A DNA stretch of 8,193 nt from JBBRUG01 sp038247995 (GTDB lineage Bacteria > Chloroflexota > Chloroflexia > Chloroflexales > Chloroflexaceae): contig JBBRUG010000283.1 in assembly GCA_038247995.1 (NCBI GenBank), positions 1 to 8,193 on the forward strand, written 5' to 3'. The notes under the pieces are model-generated. The model was given only the letters and a program-made list of their open reading frames with translations. It ran no database searches and was not told the origin of the DNA. The position numbers were made by a program, and so were the translations under genes. Position 1 is the first letter of the stretch; each line of letters begins with the position of its first letter. Below are positions 1 through 6,011 of this stretch, piece after piece.

Positions 1-239
1 GCCGGAAACACTGCGAGCAGCAGCGCGATCAAGCCCCAGCGGGTGAGTTGGTGCGCCTGCGGAACGAACGCCAGCGCGCCAAGGCCAATCTCGGCATATC
101 CGCTGGCGGCAACCAACATCCGATGAGCGGGGAGATAGTCCGGCATCATCGTCAGGTAGAATCGTGGCTGGAGGAAGTGGTTCAGGCCAGCCAGGATGAA
201 CAGCGCTCCAAGCAGGTGACGGCTGCGGGCTCGGGTCAT
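1..239 (-). CDS. DoxX-like small membrane protein, C-terminus cut by window edge
   Basis: Reading the minus strand from the ATG at 239 gives 79 open codons running off the window. The protein starts MTRARSRHLLGALFILAGLN and continues with FLQPRFYLTMMPDYLPAHR and GYAEIGLGALAFVP. The order is a short basic N-terminus, a first hydrophobic segment (about residues 9-20), an aromatic/proline loop with the PDYLPAHR stretch, a second segment (about 41-60), and the start of a third (68-79). This matches DoxX/MauE-type small membrane proteins, which usually have four helices and whose exact role is often unknown. A good Shine-Dalgarno (AAGGAG, complement of 246-251) sits 6 nt before the ATG and overlaps the stop codon of the upstream hydrolase, so it is probably the third gene of the same transcript. 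The family call rests on the motif pattern; no function is claimed. Confidence 0.75.
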   Translation of the reverse strand, partial: MTRARSRHLLGALFILAGLNHFLQPRFYLTMMPDYLPAHRMLVAASGYAEIGLGALAFVPQAHQLTRWGLIALLLAVFP

Positions 240-250
240 CACGCGCTCCT

Positions 251-1084
251 TTAGTAGAGTCTTGGCGGGTACGGGCCGGTCGTTTCGCGCAGCGCTCTGT
301 CGATGGCAGCCTGGTAGGCCGGAAACCGGTCGAGGTCGTTGTGACCGCCGCCCGCGATAGAGACGAATTGGAGCGGGGCCGTGACAGCCGTGGCGAGCCG
401 CTCGCCGTCGGTGAAGGGCACCACCGCGTCGGTCGTGCCGTGGACAATCACCACTGGGCAGCGTACCTGGCCGATCCACTGGTGCGTGCGCAGCGGGTAC
501 TTCAGCAGAAGGGGCGGTATGAAGGCGAACTGCCGCCGCGCGATCGCCTCCAGGCTGTAATAAGGGCTTTCCAGGATGAGCAGACGCGGGCGCCGCTCTG
601 CGGCCAACCGGGCAGCCGGCCCGCTGCCAAGGGAGCGCCCGTAGAGCACGATCTGCTCCTCCGGGTAGCGCGCCGACAGCCATGCGTACACCGCGGCCAT
701 ATCGGCGTGGATCTGCGCCTCGCCCGTGATGCGCCCCGTGCTCTGGCCGTAGCCGCGGTAATCCACCATCAGCACGTCATAGCCACGGGCCACAAGAGCG
801 GGGGCGACCATACCCCAATTGCGGAGACTGCCGGCGTTGCCGTGGAGGTAGAGGATAACGCCGTGCGGCTCCGTCGCGCGAAACAGCAGCGCGTGGAGCT
901 GTGCGCCATCGACAGAAAGGAACAGTTCGTCGGCCGGCACGCCGAAGGCGTAGCGCGTGCCGGGCGGGTCGCGCTCGGGGAAGAAGATCAGCCGCTCCTG
1001 CGCCACGTAGAGCAGCGTGCAGAGCAGGGTGTAGCCCACGGCGACGAGGGCGAGCATCCGGAGGATAGCCGGCAGGTAGGTCAT
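251..1084 (-). CDS. Membrane-anchored alpha/beta hydrolase, Bem46/ABHD12-17-like
   Basis: This is a 277-residue protein. A hydrophobic N-terminal segment (about 6-27) looks like a signal anchor, so the catalytic domain probably sits on the membrane or outside it. The alpha/beta-hydrolase fold is clear: oxyanion-hole HGNAG at 81-85, VDYRGYGQSTG at 107-117, nucleophile elbow GRSLGSG with Ser151, acid Asp219 in HGTTDAVVP, and His248 in GGGHNDL. The order and spacing fit the serine-hydrolase family containing Bem46 and ABHD13/17, which hydrolyse esters or thioesters; the natural substrate cannot be read from sequence. It starts only 4 nt after the hydratase stop and lacks an obvious Shine-Dalgarno, so translational coupling is likely. 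It does not look like the soluble C-C bond hydrolase (MhpC type) of aromatic meta-cleavage, despite its hydratase neighbour. Length is normal for the family. Confidence 0.9.
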   Translation of the reverse strand: MTYLPAILRMLALVAVGYTLLCTLLYVAQERLIFFPERDPPGTRYAFGVPADELFLSVDGAQLHALLFRATEPHGVILYLHGNAGSLRNWGMVAPALVARGYDVLMVDYRGYGQSTGRITGEAQIHADMAAVYAWLSARYPEEQIVLYGRSLGSGPAARLAAERRPRLLILESPYYSLEAIARRQFAFIPPLLLKYPLRTHQWIGQVRCPVVIVHGTTDAVVPFTDGERLATAVTAPLQFVSIAGGGHNDLDRFPAYQAAIDRALRETTGPYPPRLY

Positions 1085-1088
1085 GGCG

Positions 1089-1901
1089 CTACGCTGCTAC
1101 CAGCGTGAGCGGCGCGAGAGGCAGTCCCTCCAGACTGGCCACCCAGGTCTGCCCCGGTGCTACCGGGAAGGCTGGCGTGAGGGTGCCGGTGGTGACCACC
1201 TCGCCCGCCGCGAGGGGCTCGGCGTTCTGCGCGTGCAGCGTGCGCGCCAGATGGGCAAGGGCGAGCAGCGGGCTACCCAGGGCGTTGGAGCCCACCCCGG
1301 TCGCGACGACTGCTCCATCGCATCGCAGGGTGAGCACGCAGCGGGCAAGCGCGTCGAGGAGATTGTGGTCGATCTCATCAGGGAGCGCCAGCGGCTCGCC
1401 GACTATGAGGGCGGCGTGGAGACCGAAGTCGGCAACGGCATCGGCGAGGGTAAAGCGCCAGTCGGCGAAGTGGCAGTCGACCACCTCGAAGCCCAGGGCG
1501 ACCCACCCCACCGCGTGCAGCAGCAGCTCCGGATCGGTCGCATCCGCCGGTAGGGCGTGGCGCAGGCCGACCACGATCTCGGGCTCGATGCGCGGAGCGG
1601 CCATACCGGCCAGGATCGCTGTGGTATGACCCTCGGGCGCGTGGCGCAGCGTGGTGTCATAGAGGTGCGCCCAGAGCGGGGCGTCGACATCGTACTCCGC
1701 CCAGATATTCGCGTTGGTGAAGCCGATCTTGCGCCCCACGGTGCGCTCGCCCCGCGCCCGGCGTCGCGTCGTGATCGCCGCTCCCACCGCATAGCCGGCC
1801 GGGAGGTCCAAGCCGGCGTCGGCAGCCGAGAGCGGGTCCACTAGTACGGCATGGGCCTGCGCATCGAGCAGCGTGGCCGCCAGTTCGTCAACCGTTGTCA
1901 T
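1089..1901 (-). CDS. 2-keto-4-pentenoate hydratase / 4-oxalocrotonate decarboxylase family enzyme
   Basis: This 270-residue protein belongs to the MhpD-like branch of the fumarylacetoacetate-hydrolase fold. Members use a divalent metal to hydrate 2-hydroxypentadienoate-type compounds or to decarboxylate 4-oxalocrotonate in aromatic meta-cleavage pathways. Visible family signatures are GRKIGFTN at 56-63, WAHLYDTT at 77-84, RIEPEIVVGL at 104-113 with the acidic pair Glu106 and Glu108, GFEVVDCHF at 137-145 with Glu139, and the C-terminal TGTLTPAFPV. Glu106, Glu108 and Glu139 are the expected metal ligands. The start is the ATG at 1901, preceded 5 nt upstream by a GGAGGG-like site (complement of 1907-1914). 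It heads a three-gene minus-strand run with the hydrolase and DoxX-like genes. No ring-cleavage dioxygenase or aldolase is in view, so hydratase and decarboxylase activity cannot be told apart and the pathway is open. Confidence 0.85.
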   Translation of the reverse strand: MTTVDELAATLLDAQAHAVLVDPLSAADAGLDLPAGYAVGAAITTRRRARGERTVGRKIGFTNANIWAEYDVDAPLWAHLYDTTLRHAPEGHTTAILAGMAAPRIEPEIVVGLRHALPADATDPELLLHAVGWVALGFEVVDCHFADWRFTLADAVADFGLHAALIVGEPLALPDEIDHNLLDALARCVLTLRCDGAVVATGVGSNALGSPLLALAHLARTLHAQNAEPLAAGEVVTTGTLTPAFPVAPGQTWVASLEGLPLAPLTLVAA

Positions 1902-1995
1902 CGCAACCCTCCCCTCACCTCATATTTCGGCTCCGCCAGCACCTGTCGTCATCCAGATGCCCTGGTCGCCATGGTATCACACCAGCCACGATCGC

Positions 1996-2091
1996 TCACC
2001 CTGCGGCCCGCTCGAGGATACCGGTCAGGCAGCCGGCCGCCCCGGTCACCTTCGCCAGTTCATCGACCGAGGCGTCCAGCTTCTTCCGGTA
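1996..2091 (-). other. Possible coding remnant (31 codons plus stop), no start
   Basis: On the minus strand the stretch between the in-frame stops at 2092-2094 and 1996-1998 reads with protein-like composition: RKKLDASVDELAKVTG followed by a Gly/Ala/Leu-rich tail ending ERAAG. It has the charge pattern of a helical C-terminus, but no ATG and no Shine-Dalgarno. An upstream ATG (MPLFSVIPEE) is in another frame, as if a frameshift separated the two. It could be the tail of a decayed gene or chance in GC-rich DNA. I recognise no family. Confidence 0.15.
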
Positions 2092-2148
2092 TCACGGAGA
2101 ACAGTGGCATGTTGAGCGACAGCTCCGACCTCCCTGGATCCGAGTGGC

Positions 2149-2164
2149 ACCTCCAATCGGAGGT
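2149..2164. repeat. Short perfect inverted repeat, ACCTCC-N4-GGAGGT
   Basis: The arms are 6 bp with a 4-nt AATC loop. It has no following T-tract on either strand, so it is not a typical terminator. It may be a protein site or chance. Confidence 0.25.
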
Positions 2165-2247
2165 TGGGGCAATGATAGCGCAGGGCAGCGTTTTTCGAGC
2201 GTCGCCGGCACACAATCCTTCAGAGATGAAATCACGGACGTAGACCT

Positions 2248-2268
2248 TGATGCGCTACCTTCGCATCA
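2248..2268. promoter_or_regulatory. Perfect 7-7-7 dyad TGATGCG-N7-CGCATCA
   Basis: Two 7-bp arms flank a 7-nt spacer, giving a 21-bp site typical in size for a dimeric winged-helix or HTH repressor. It lies 111 bp before the winged-helix gene's ATG. Its arm sequence differs from the TTGTTGC dyad downstream. Operator function is inferred from symmetry and position only. Confidence 0.35.
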
Positions 2269-2305
2269 CTTTCCATCCGCTACGGAAATACCCTAACACT
2301 TAGCC

Positions 2306-2326
2306 TTGTTGCAGTAGTTGCAACAA
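2306..2326. promoter_or_regulatory. Candidate operator, dyad TTGTTGCA-N5-TGCAACAA
   Basis: A perfect 8-bp inverted repeat lies 53 nt upstream of the small winged-helix gene's start. The same half-sites, TTGTTGC and GCAAC, recur in the same order and almost the same spacing (N7 here, N8 there) before the WYL-Cas3 gene at 2637-2658. Two occurrences upstream of two genes that encode similar winged helices make a shared operator plausible. Confidence 0.45.
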
Positions 2327-2340
2327 CCGCGCTGCACGCT

Positions 2341-2361
2341 AGGTTCGACAGATGTCGACCT
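2341..2361. promoter_or_regulatory. Near-palindrome TCGACA-GA-TGTCGA with AGG/CCT extension
   Basis: A perfect 6-bp dyad (2345-2350 and 2353-2358) is extended by AGG/CCT pairing around one bulged T. It ends 6 nt before the GGAGG Shine-Dalgarno at 2367-2371, so it could be an operator or, as RNA, could affect ribosome access to the winged-helix gene. Unverified. Confidence 0.3.
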
Positions 2362-2378
2362 GTAGTGGAGGTGCAGCT

Positions 2379-2588
2379 ATGTTTGGCAACAAACAGGGGA
2401 AGCAGGAGCGGCTAGAGAGGTATCGCACAGTCTTAGGCGACAAGTCTTTGAGCCCAGCGCAGATTGCGGCGAAGTTGGGTGTACCGCGTTCGACAGTGCT
2501 GCGAGATCTGCCGGAACTAGAAGAACAGGGGATCCGATTAGAAGAGGCTGAAGACGGCAAATTGCGAATCTTCCATCGCTGGTGGTAG
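2379..2588 (+). CDS. Small winged-helix DNA-binding protein upstream of CRISPR operon
   Basis: This 69-residue protein starts MFGNKQGKQERLERYR. The ATG at 2379 is chosen because GGAGG (2367-2371) lies 7 nt before it; an upstream in-frame ATG at 2352 has no such site and falls inside a palindrome. After a basic helix, residues about 22-47 form a helix-turn-helix, with SPAQIAAKLGV then the recognition helix PRSTVLRDLPELEE. A beta-wing follows (EAEDGKLRIF). No ligand-binding or dimerisation domain remains, so it is a bare winged helix. It aligns well with the N-terminal winged helix of the WYL-Cas3 protein encoded next (about 15 identities over some 42 positions by my alignment, including LS-A-IA, V-R-T--R, GI and KL). 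Position, orientation and similarity suggest a regulator of itself and of the CRISPR operon. It is followed by a terminator-like hairpin. Target and direction of control are unknown. Confidence 0.8.
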   Translation: MFGNKQGKQERLERYRTVLGDKSLSPAQIAAKLGVPRSTVLRDLPELEEQGIRLEEAEDGKLRIFHRWW

Positions 2589-2598
2589 AAGCACCAGT

Positions 2599-2650
2599 AA
2601 CTCGGCGCTGAATTTGAAAATCTATTCAGCGCCGAGTTGTTGCTATTTTT
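2599..2650 (+). terminator. Terminator-like hairpin after winged-helix gene
   Basis: A perfect 15-bp stem (AACTCGGCGCTGAAT at 2599-2613 with its complement at 2624-2638) has a 10-nt loop and begins 10 nt after the stop codon. A TTTTT run lies at 2646-2650, but 8 nt beyond the stem, which is further than in a classical intrinsic terminator. It may stop or attenuate read-through into the WYL-cas3 gene. Confidence 0.6.
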
Positions 2651-2658
2651 CGCAACCA
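2637..2658. promoter_or_regulatory. Candidate operator TTGTTGC-N8-GCAACCA before WYL-cas3
   Basis: The half-sites TTGTTGC (2637-2643) and GCAAC (2652-2656) form an imperfect dyad across the T-run, ending 32 nt before the WYL-cas3 ATG. It copies the dyad at 2306-2326 with one extra spacer base. The left arm overlaps the last two bases of the terminator stem. A lone GCAACCA half-site also occurs at 5942-5948, right after the -10 of the cas5 promoter. Confidence 0.45.
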
Positions 2659-2677
2659 TGCATGCTATGCTCACAGC

Positions 2678-2683
2678 AGGAGG
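2678..2683 (+). promoter_or_regulatory. Shine-Dalgarno AGGAGG setting the WYL-Cas3 start
   Basis: A full AGGAGG lies 7 nt before the ATG at 2691. The frame is open further upstream to a TTG at 2637, but that codon is inside the hairpin and has no ribosome-binding site, so 2691 is the start. Confidence 0.9.
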
Positions 2684-2690
2684 AACCTGC

Positions 2691-5600
2691 ATGACCCGTG
2701 CCTTTGCCAAGTCCAATCGGATCGGCCAGGTAGAGCGACTGTTGCTCAATAGTCGAACCCCGCTCTCACAAGCCGAAATCGCCCGCCGCTGCCAGGTGCA
2801 TCGCGCTACAATCGGGCGGTTAATTCAGGACATGGTCGATGACGGCATCCCCGTGCGTGAAACCGAAGAGAAGCTGCTCTACATCGAACGAACCGCGTAC
2901 ATCAGCAAAATTCACCTGAAGCTGCACGAAGCCCTGGCAACCTTTCTGGCCTGCCGATTACTAGCGCGATACAGCGACAAGCCAAACGGGCATACGATAG
3001 CAACACTGGAAAAGCTCGGCGCAGCGTTGCAAGCAGTGATGCCGTCATTGGGCCATCACATCGGCGATACGACCCAGGCGCTCGCCACCCGGCTACCGTC
3101 CAATCCCGGCGATTACCAACGTATCCTCGAACATTTAACCGAAGCCTGGGCTGAGGGTCGCAAAGTGCGTATGTGGTATCGCCCACTGCGCGCCAGCAAA
3201 GCCTTTCAACACACGTTTGCACCCTATTTTCTGGAGCCTTCGGCGATTGGCTATAGCACCTATGTGATCGGCTTTGCTGAGCCACCGAACACTATTCGCA
3301 CCCGCAAATTGGAGCGAATCGAGCAAATCGAGATCACCGATGAACCGTTTACAGTGCCTGAGAGCTTCGACGCAAACAAGCTGCTCGCTGGCGCTTGGGG
3401 GATATGGTTCGACGAGGCAGATCAGCCCATAACGGTGCAGTTACGCTTCAGCGGTGAACAGGCGATCCGGCGTATCAGTGAGACAATCTGGCACCCCTCG
3501 CAACAGACCGAGCGTGACGGCGAGGGCCGTATGCTCTGGAGCGGCGCGATCGACGAGCCGCAAGAGATGCTGCCCTGGATTCGCGGCTGGGGCGCCGATT
3601 GCGAGGTGCTGGAGCCACAGGAGTTGCGCAAACGGGTAATCGGCGAACTGCGGCGTCAGGCGCGGATGTATGGAGCGGATGTGCAGCGTGAGGTTGATAG
3701 CGACGAAGCGCCGCCCGCTGATCTGCTCGTAGCTCACACGCCGCCGCCGGGAAGTACGACATGGCATCTGTTGGTCGATCATCTGGTCGGCGTTGCCGAA
3801 CTGGCGCGCAGCTTTGCCGAACTCTTCGGCGGCGGCGAACTCGCCTACTACCTGGGCCTGTGGCACGATGTCGGCAAAAGCAATCCCGCATGGCAAGCTT
3901 ACCTGCGCCGCGCCTACGCCGACCCGCGTCAGAAAGGCACCGGCCCCGACCACAAGGCCGCCGGCGCGCTATTGGCACAGCAGTATTGTGCACCGCTGGC
4001 GCTGCTTGCTCAGGGGCATCACGGCGGCCTCTTGACGCGGGTGGATTTGCAGACGTGGTTAACCGAGCGCCAGAAAGATCCTGAGCCCGGCGCTACGTTG
4101 GCTGCCCCCAATGCCGCCATCGAGCGCATGCGCAAGCTGCTGCCTGCAATTGATCCGCCGAAGGCGCTGCCGATCCCGGCGTTTATCAAGGACGAAACAG
4201 CGGCTGAGTTTTTCCTGCGGATGCTGTTCTCGGCGCTGGTCGATGCCGATTTCCTCGATACGGAGGCGCATCGCAACCCCACAGCGTCAACGACGCGAGC
4301 GCAGGCTATTCGTCTTGAAGAGTTGTGGACGCGCTTTCGTCATTCGCAAGGATTGCTCATCGGCCGGCGCGATGATCCCGTCGGGCTGGCGCGCGACACG
4401 CTGTATCAGCATTGCCTGACGGCAGCCGAACAGCCGCAGGGTCTCTTTCGCCTGGCGATCCCTACCGGCGGCGGCAAGACGCGCTCGGCGATGGCGTTTG
4501 CATTGCGCCATGCGCTCAAGCATGGCCAGCAGCGGATTATTGTGGCGGTTCCCTTCATCAGCATTACGGAACAGACAGCCGTCGTGTATCGCGAGATTTT
4601 TCACGCCGATGTGTCCGACCAGATCGTGTTGGAGCATCATAGCGGCGCCAACCCAACCGAGAGTGCGGAGTATAGCCCCGAGGAGCGCTGGCGCCGCCTC
4701 GCCGCTGAAAATTGGGACGCGCCGATTGTCGTAACTACAACGGTGCAACTCTTCGAGAGCCTGTTTGCGAACCGCACTTCACCGTGCCGGAAACTACATC
4801 GACTGGCGAACAGCGTGATTATCCTCGATGAAGTGCAGGCGCTGCCGCCGCATGTGTTGCGCCCTATTCTCGACGGTATCCGCGAACTGTGCGCCAACTA
4901 CGGCGCGACGGTGGTGCTTTCGACAGCCACGCAACCTGCCTTTGAAAGTGTTAGCGAACTGGCATCCATACCCGCCTATCCGATCATTCCCGATGCCGCC
5001 CATTGGTTTACTGCCCTGAAACGGGTTGAGTACGCCTGGCAACACCAACAGCCGCGTAGTTGGGCGGAGATCGCCGAACTGATGCGCGATGCAGCTCAAT
5101 GCCTTGCGGTAGTGAACACCAAGGGCGATGCCCTGGCGCTCTTCGATGCGCTGAACGACCCTGAAGCGTTGCATCTTTCGACGCTCCTTTGCGGCGCCCA
5201 TCGGCGCGACGTGATCGCGGAGGTCAAACGTCGCCTGGAGGCAGGCCGGCCATGCCGCCTGGTTTCCACTCAGGTAATCGAGGCCGGCGTCGATCTCGAC
5301 TTCCCGCTGGTGCTGCGGGCGCTCGGCCCGCTGGATCGGATCATCCAGGCCGCCGGGCGTTGTAACCGCGAGGGCCGCTTAGTTGCCGGGCGGGTAATCG
5401 TCTTCAACCCGGCGGAAGGGAAATTGCCGCCGGGGGCATACAAGACGGCTACGGATATTACGGTGGCGCTGCTTGGTTCCGGCGCCCTCGACCCTGACGA
5501 CCCCGGCGATGTCCGGCGCTATTTTCAGCGCTTGTATGGGACACACAACCTGGATCGCGACCGGATCCAAAAGTTGCGCAAAGAGTGGGATTTTCCGGCA

Positions 5601-5909
5601 ATTGCCGAACATATGCGCCTGATCGATGATTCCACCGAGGATGTGATTATCACCACCTATAGTGATCCGCAAGTGCGCACCACAATCGCGCAGATGATCG
5701 AGCAATTGCGCAGCAACAAGGGCAGCGCCCGGATGGCGCTCCGGCGCTTACAGCCGTACCTCGTCGCAATCCGCGTCTCAACGGCGAAACAATATCGCGC
5801 TCAGGGGCTGATCGAAGAACTGCTACCAGGAGTGGGCATCTGGCACGGCCAGTATCACCCCGTTACCGGGTTGCTCGCTGACGATGACCGCAGCCAGTTG
5901 ATATTTTGA
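2691..5909 (+). CDS. cas3: WYL transcription regulator fused to type I-C Cas3 helicase-nuclease
   Basis: One uninterrupted frame encodes 1072 residues. Residues 1-330 form a complete WYL-family regulator: a winged helix (about 11-65, SQAEIARRCQV then HRATIGRLIQDM), a WYL domain (about 150-220, with YRPLR, FLEPSAIGYSTYVIGF and RTRKLERI), and a WCX-like tail (about 245-328). Residues about 345-1072 form a complete Cas3 of the usual I-C size. The HD nuclease shows His364, LWHDVGK (His392-Asp393), His421 and GHHGG (443-444). The SF2 helicase shows Walker A PTGGGKT 591-597, DEVQ 713-716, STATQ 744-748, STQVIEAGVDLD 859-870 and QAAGRCNREGR 886-896. Cas3 is recruited by Cascade to unwind and cut target DNA. 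WYL domains in known regulators sense ligands or nucleic acid. Every key motif I looked for is present, and no internal start with a ribosome-binding site was seen at the junction. The gene opens a cas3-cas5-cas8 order typical of type I-C. Confidence 0.95.
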   Translation: MTRAFAKSNRIGQVERLLLNSRTPLSQAEIARRCQVHRATIGRLIQDMVDDGIPVRETEEKLLYIERTAYISKIHLKLHEALATFLACRLLARYSDKPNGHTIATLEKLGAALQAVMPSLGHHIGDTTQALATRLPSNPGDYQRILEHLTEAWAEGRKVRMWYRPLRASKAFQHTFAPYFLEPSAIGYSTYVIGFAEPPNTIRTRKLERIEQIEITDEPFTVPESFDANKLLAGAWGIWFDEADQPITVQLRFSGEQAIRRISETIWHPSQQTERDGEGRMLWSGAIDEPQEMLPWIRGWGADCEVLEPQELRKRVIGELRRQARMYGADVQREVDSDEAPPADLLVAHTPPPGSTTWHLLVDHLVGVAELARSFAELFGGGELAYYLGLWHDVGKSNPAWQAYLRRAYADPRQKGTGPDHKAAGALLAQQYCAPLALLAQGHHGGLLTRVDLQTWLTERQKDPEPGATLAAPNAAIERMRKLLPAIDPPKALPIPAFIKDETAAEFFLRMLFSALVDADFLDTEAHRNPTASTTRAQAIRLEELWTRFRHSQGLLIGRRDDPVGLARDTLYQHCLTAAEQPQGLFRLAIPTGGGKTRSAMAFALRHALKHGQQRIIVAVPFISITEQTAVVYREIFHADVSDQIVLEHHSGANPTESAEYSPEERWRRLAAENWDAPIVVTTTVQLFESLFANRTSPCRKLHRLANSVIILDEVQALPPHVLRPILDGIRELCANYGATVVLSTATQPAFESVSELASIPAYPIIPDAAHWFTALKRVEYAWQHQQPRSWAEIAELMRDAAQCLAVVNTKGDALALFDALNDPEALHLSTLLCGAHRRDVIAEVKRRLEAGRPCRLVSTQVIEAGVDLDFPLVLRALGPLDRIIQAAGRCNREGRLVAGRVIVFNPAEGKLPPGAYKTATDITVALLGSGALDPDDPGDVRRYFQRLYGTHNLDRDRIQKLRKEWDFPAIAEHMRLIDDSTEDVIITTYSDPQVRTTIAQMIEQLRSNKGSARMALRRLQPYLVAIRVSTAKQYRAQGLIEELLPGVGIWHGQYHPVTGLLADDDRSQLIF

Positions 5910-5912
5910 GTC

Positions 5913-5941
5913 TTGACAATCTGCGAGCCTATGTCTAGCAT
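5913..5941 (+). promoter_or_regulatory. Sigma70-type promoter for cas5c-cas8c
   Basis: A perfect TTGACA (5913-5918) is followed after 17 bp by TAGCAT (5936-5941, 4/6 to TATAAT). It begins 4 nt after the cas3 stop, with a predicted start near 5948 and a leader of about 87 nt before cas5c. It would let the Cascade genes be expressed separately from the WYL-Cas3 gene. Confidence 0.65.
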
Positions 5942-5967
5942 GCAACCAGCGTACGTATTTCTATTTA

Positions 5968-6011
5968 GTAGATGTACAAACGTGGGTTGAAATGATTTCG
6001 TAGAAGTACAA
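5968..6011. repeat. Direct repeat GTAGA(T/A)GTACAA, two copies 32 bp apart
   Basis: GTAGATGTACAA (5968-5979) and GTAGAAGTACAA (6000-6011) match in 11 of 12 positions. Their 32-bp phasing is close to three helical turns, placing both on one face of the DNA. They lie between the predicted transcription start and the cas5c Shine-Dalgarno, as expected for repressor sites. Binding protein unknown; the WYL module is one candidate. Confidence 0.4.

Larger units (their letters stand above)
1902..2378. other. Intergenic region between divergent operons, dyad-rich
   Basis: About 480 bases separate the minus-strand hydratase from the plus-strand winged-helix gene. Open frames exist on the + strand, but their translations are low-complexity Ser/Pro/Arg-rich and lack ribosome-binding sites, so I do not call them. 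It must hold the promoters of both operons, yet I found no convincing -35/-10 pair for either. Small inverted repeats concentrate in the last 230 bases and are listed separately. No CRISPR repeats are present. Confidence 0.6.

Noticed and set aside
48..254. Plus-strand 68-aa frame at the left edge
   Set aside because: It is antisense to the DoxX-like gene, has no Shine-Dalgarno and has a random-looking composition.
341..1108. Long plus-strand frame of 255 codons
   Set aside because: It is the antisense shadow of the alpha/beta hydrolase, whose catalytic motifs are intact; the shadow is Arg/Glu/His-rich without motifs.
1083..1844. Plus-strand frames opposite the hydratase
   Set aside because: Shadows in GC-rich DNA. 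The minus-strand protein carries all family motifs.
1851..2296. Three overlapping plus-strand frames in the intergenic region
   Set aside because: No ribosome-binding sites, low-complexity Ser/Pro/Arg composition and no recognisable domain. Overlap of three frames points to chance.
2637..2690. Extended N-terminus for WYL-Cas3 from the TTG at 2637
   Set aside because: It lies inside the terminator stem and lacks a ribosome-binding site, while AGGAGG at 2678-2683 fixes the ATG at 2691.
2339..2749. Minus-strand 136-aa frame opposite the winged-helix gene
   Set aside because: Antisense shadow crossing a hairpin and the start of cas3; no Shine-Dalgarno and Ser/Arg-rich.
3660..3780. A separate Cas3 start within the fusion
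   Set aside because: In-frame Met and Val codons near the junction have no Shine-Dalgarno, and the WCX tail runs on into the Cas3 N-terminus without a gap.
3441..3993. Minus-strand frames of about 170 codons inside the cas3 gene
   Set aside because: Antisense shadows of a gene with full WYL, HD and helicase motifs.
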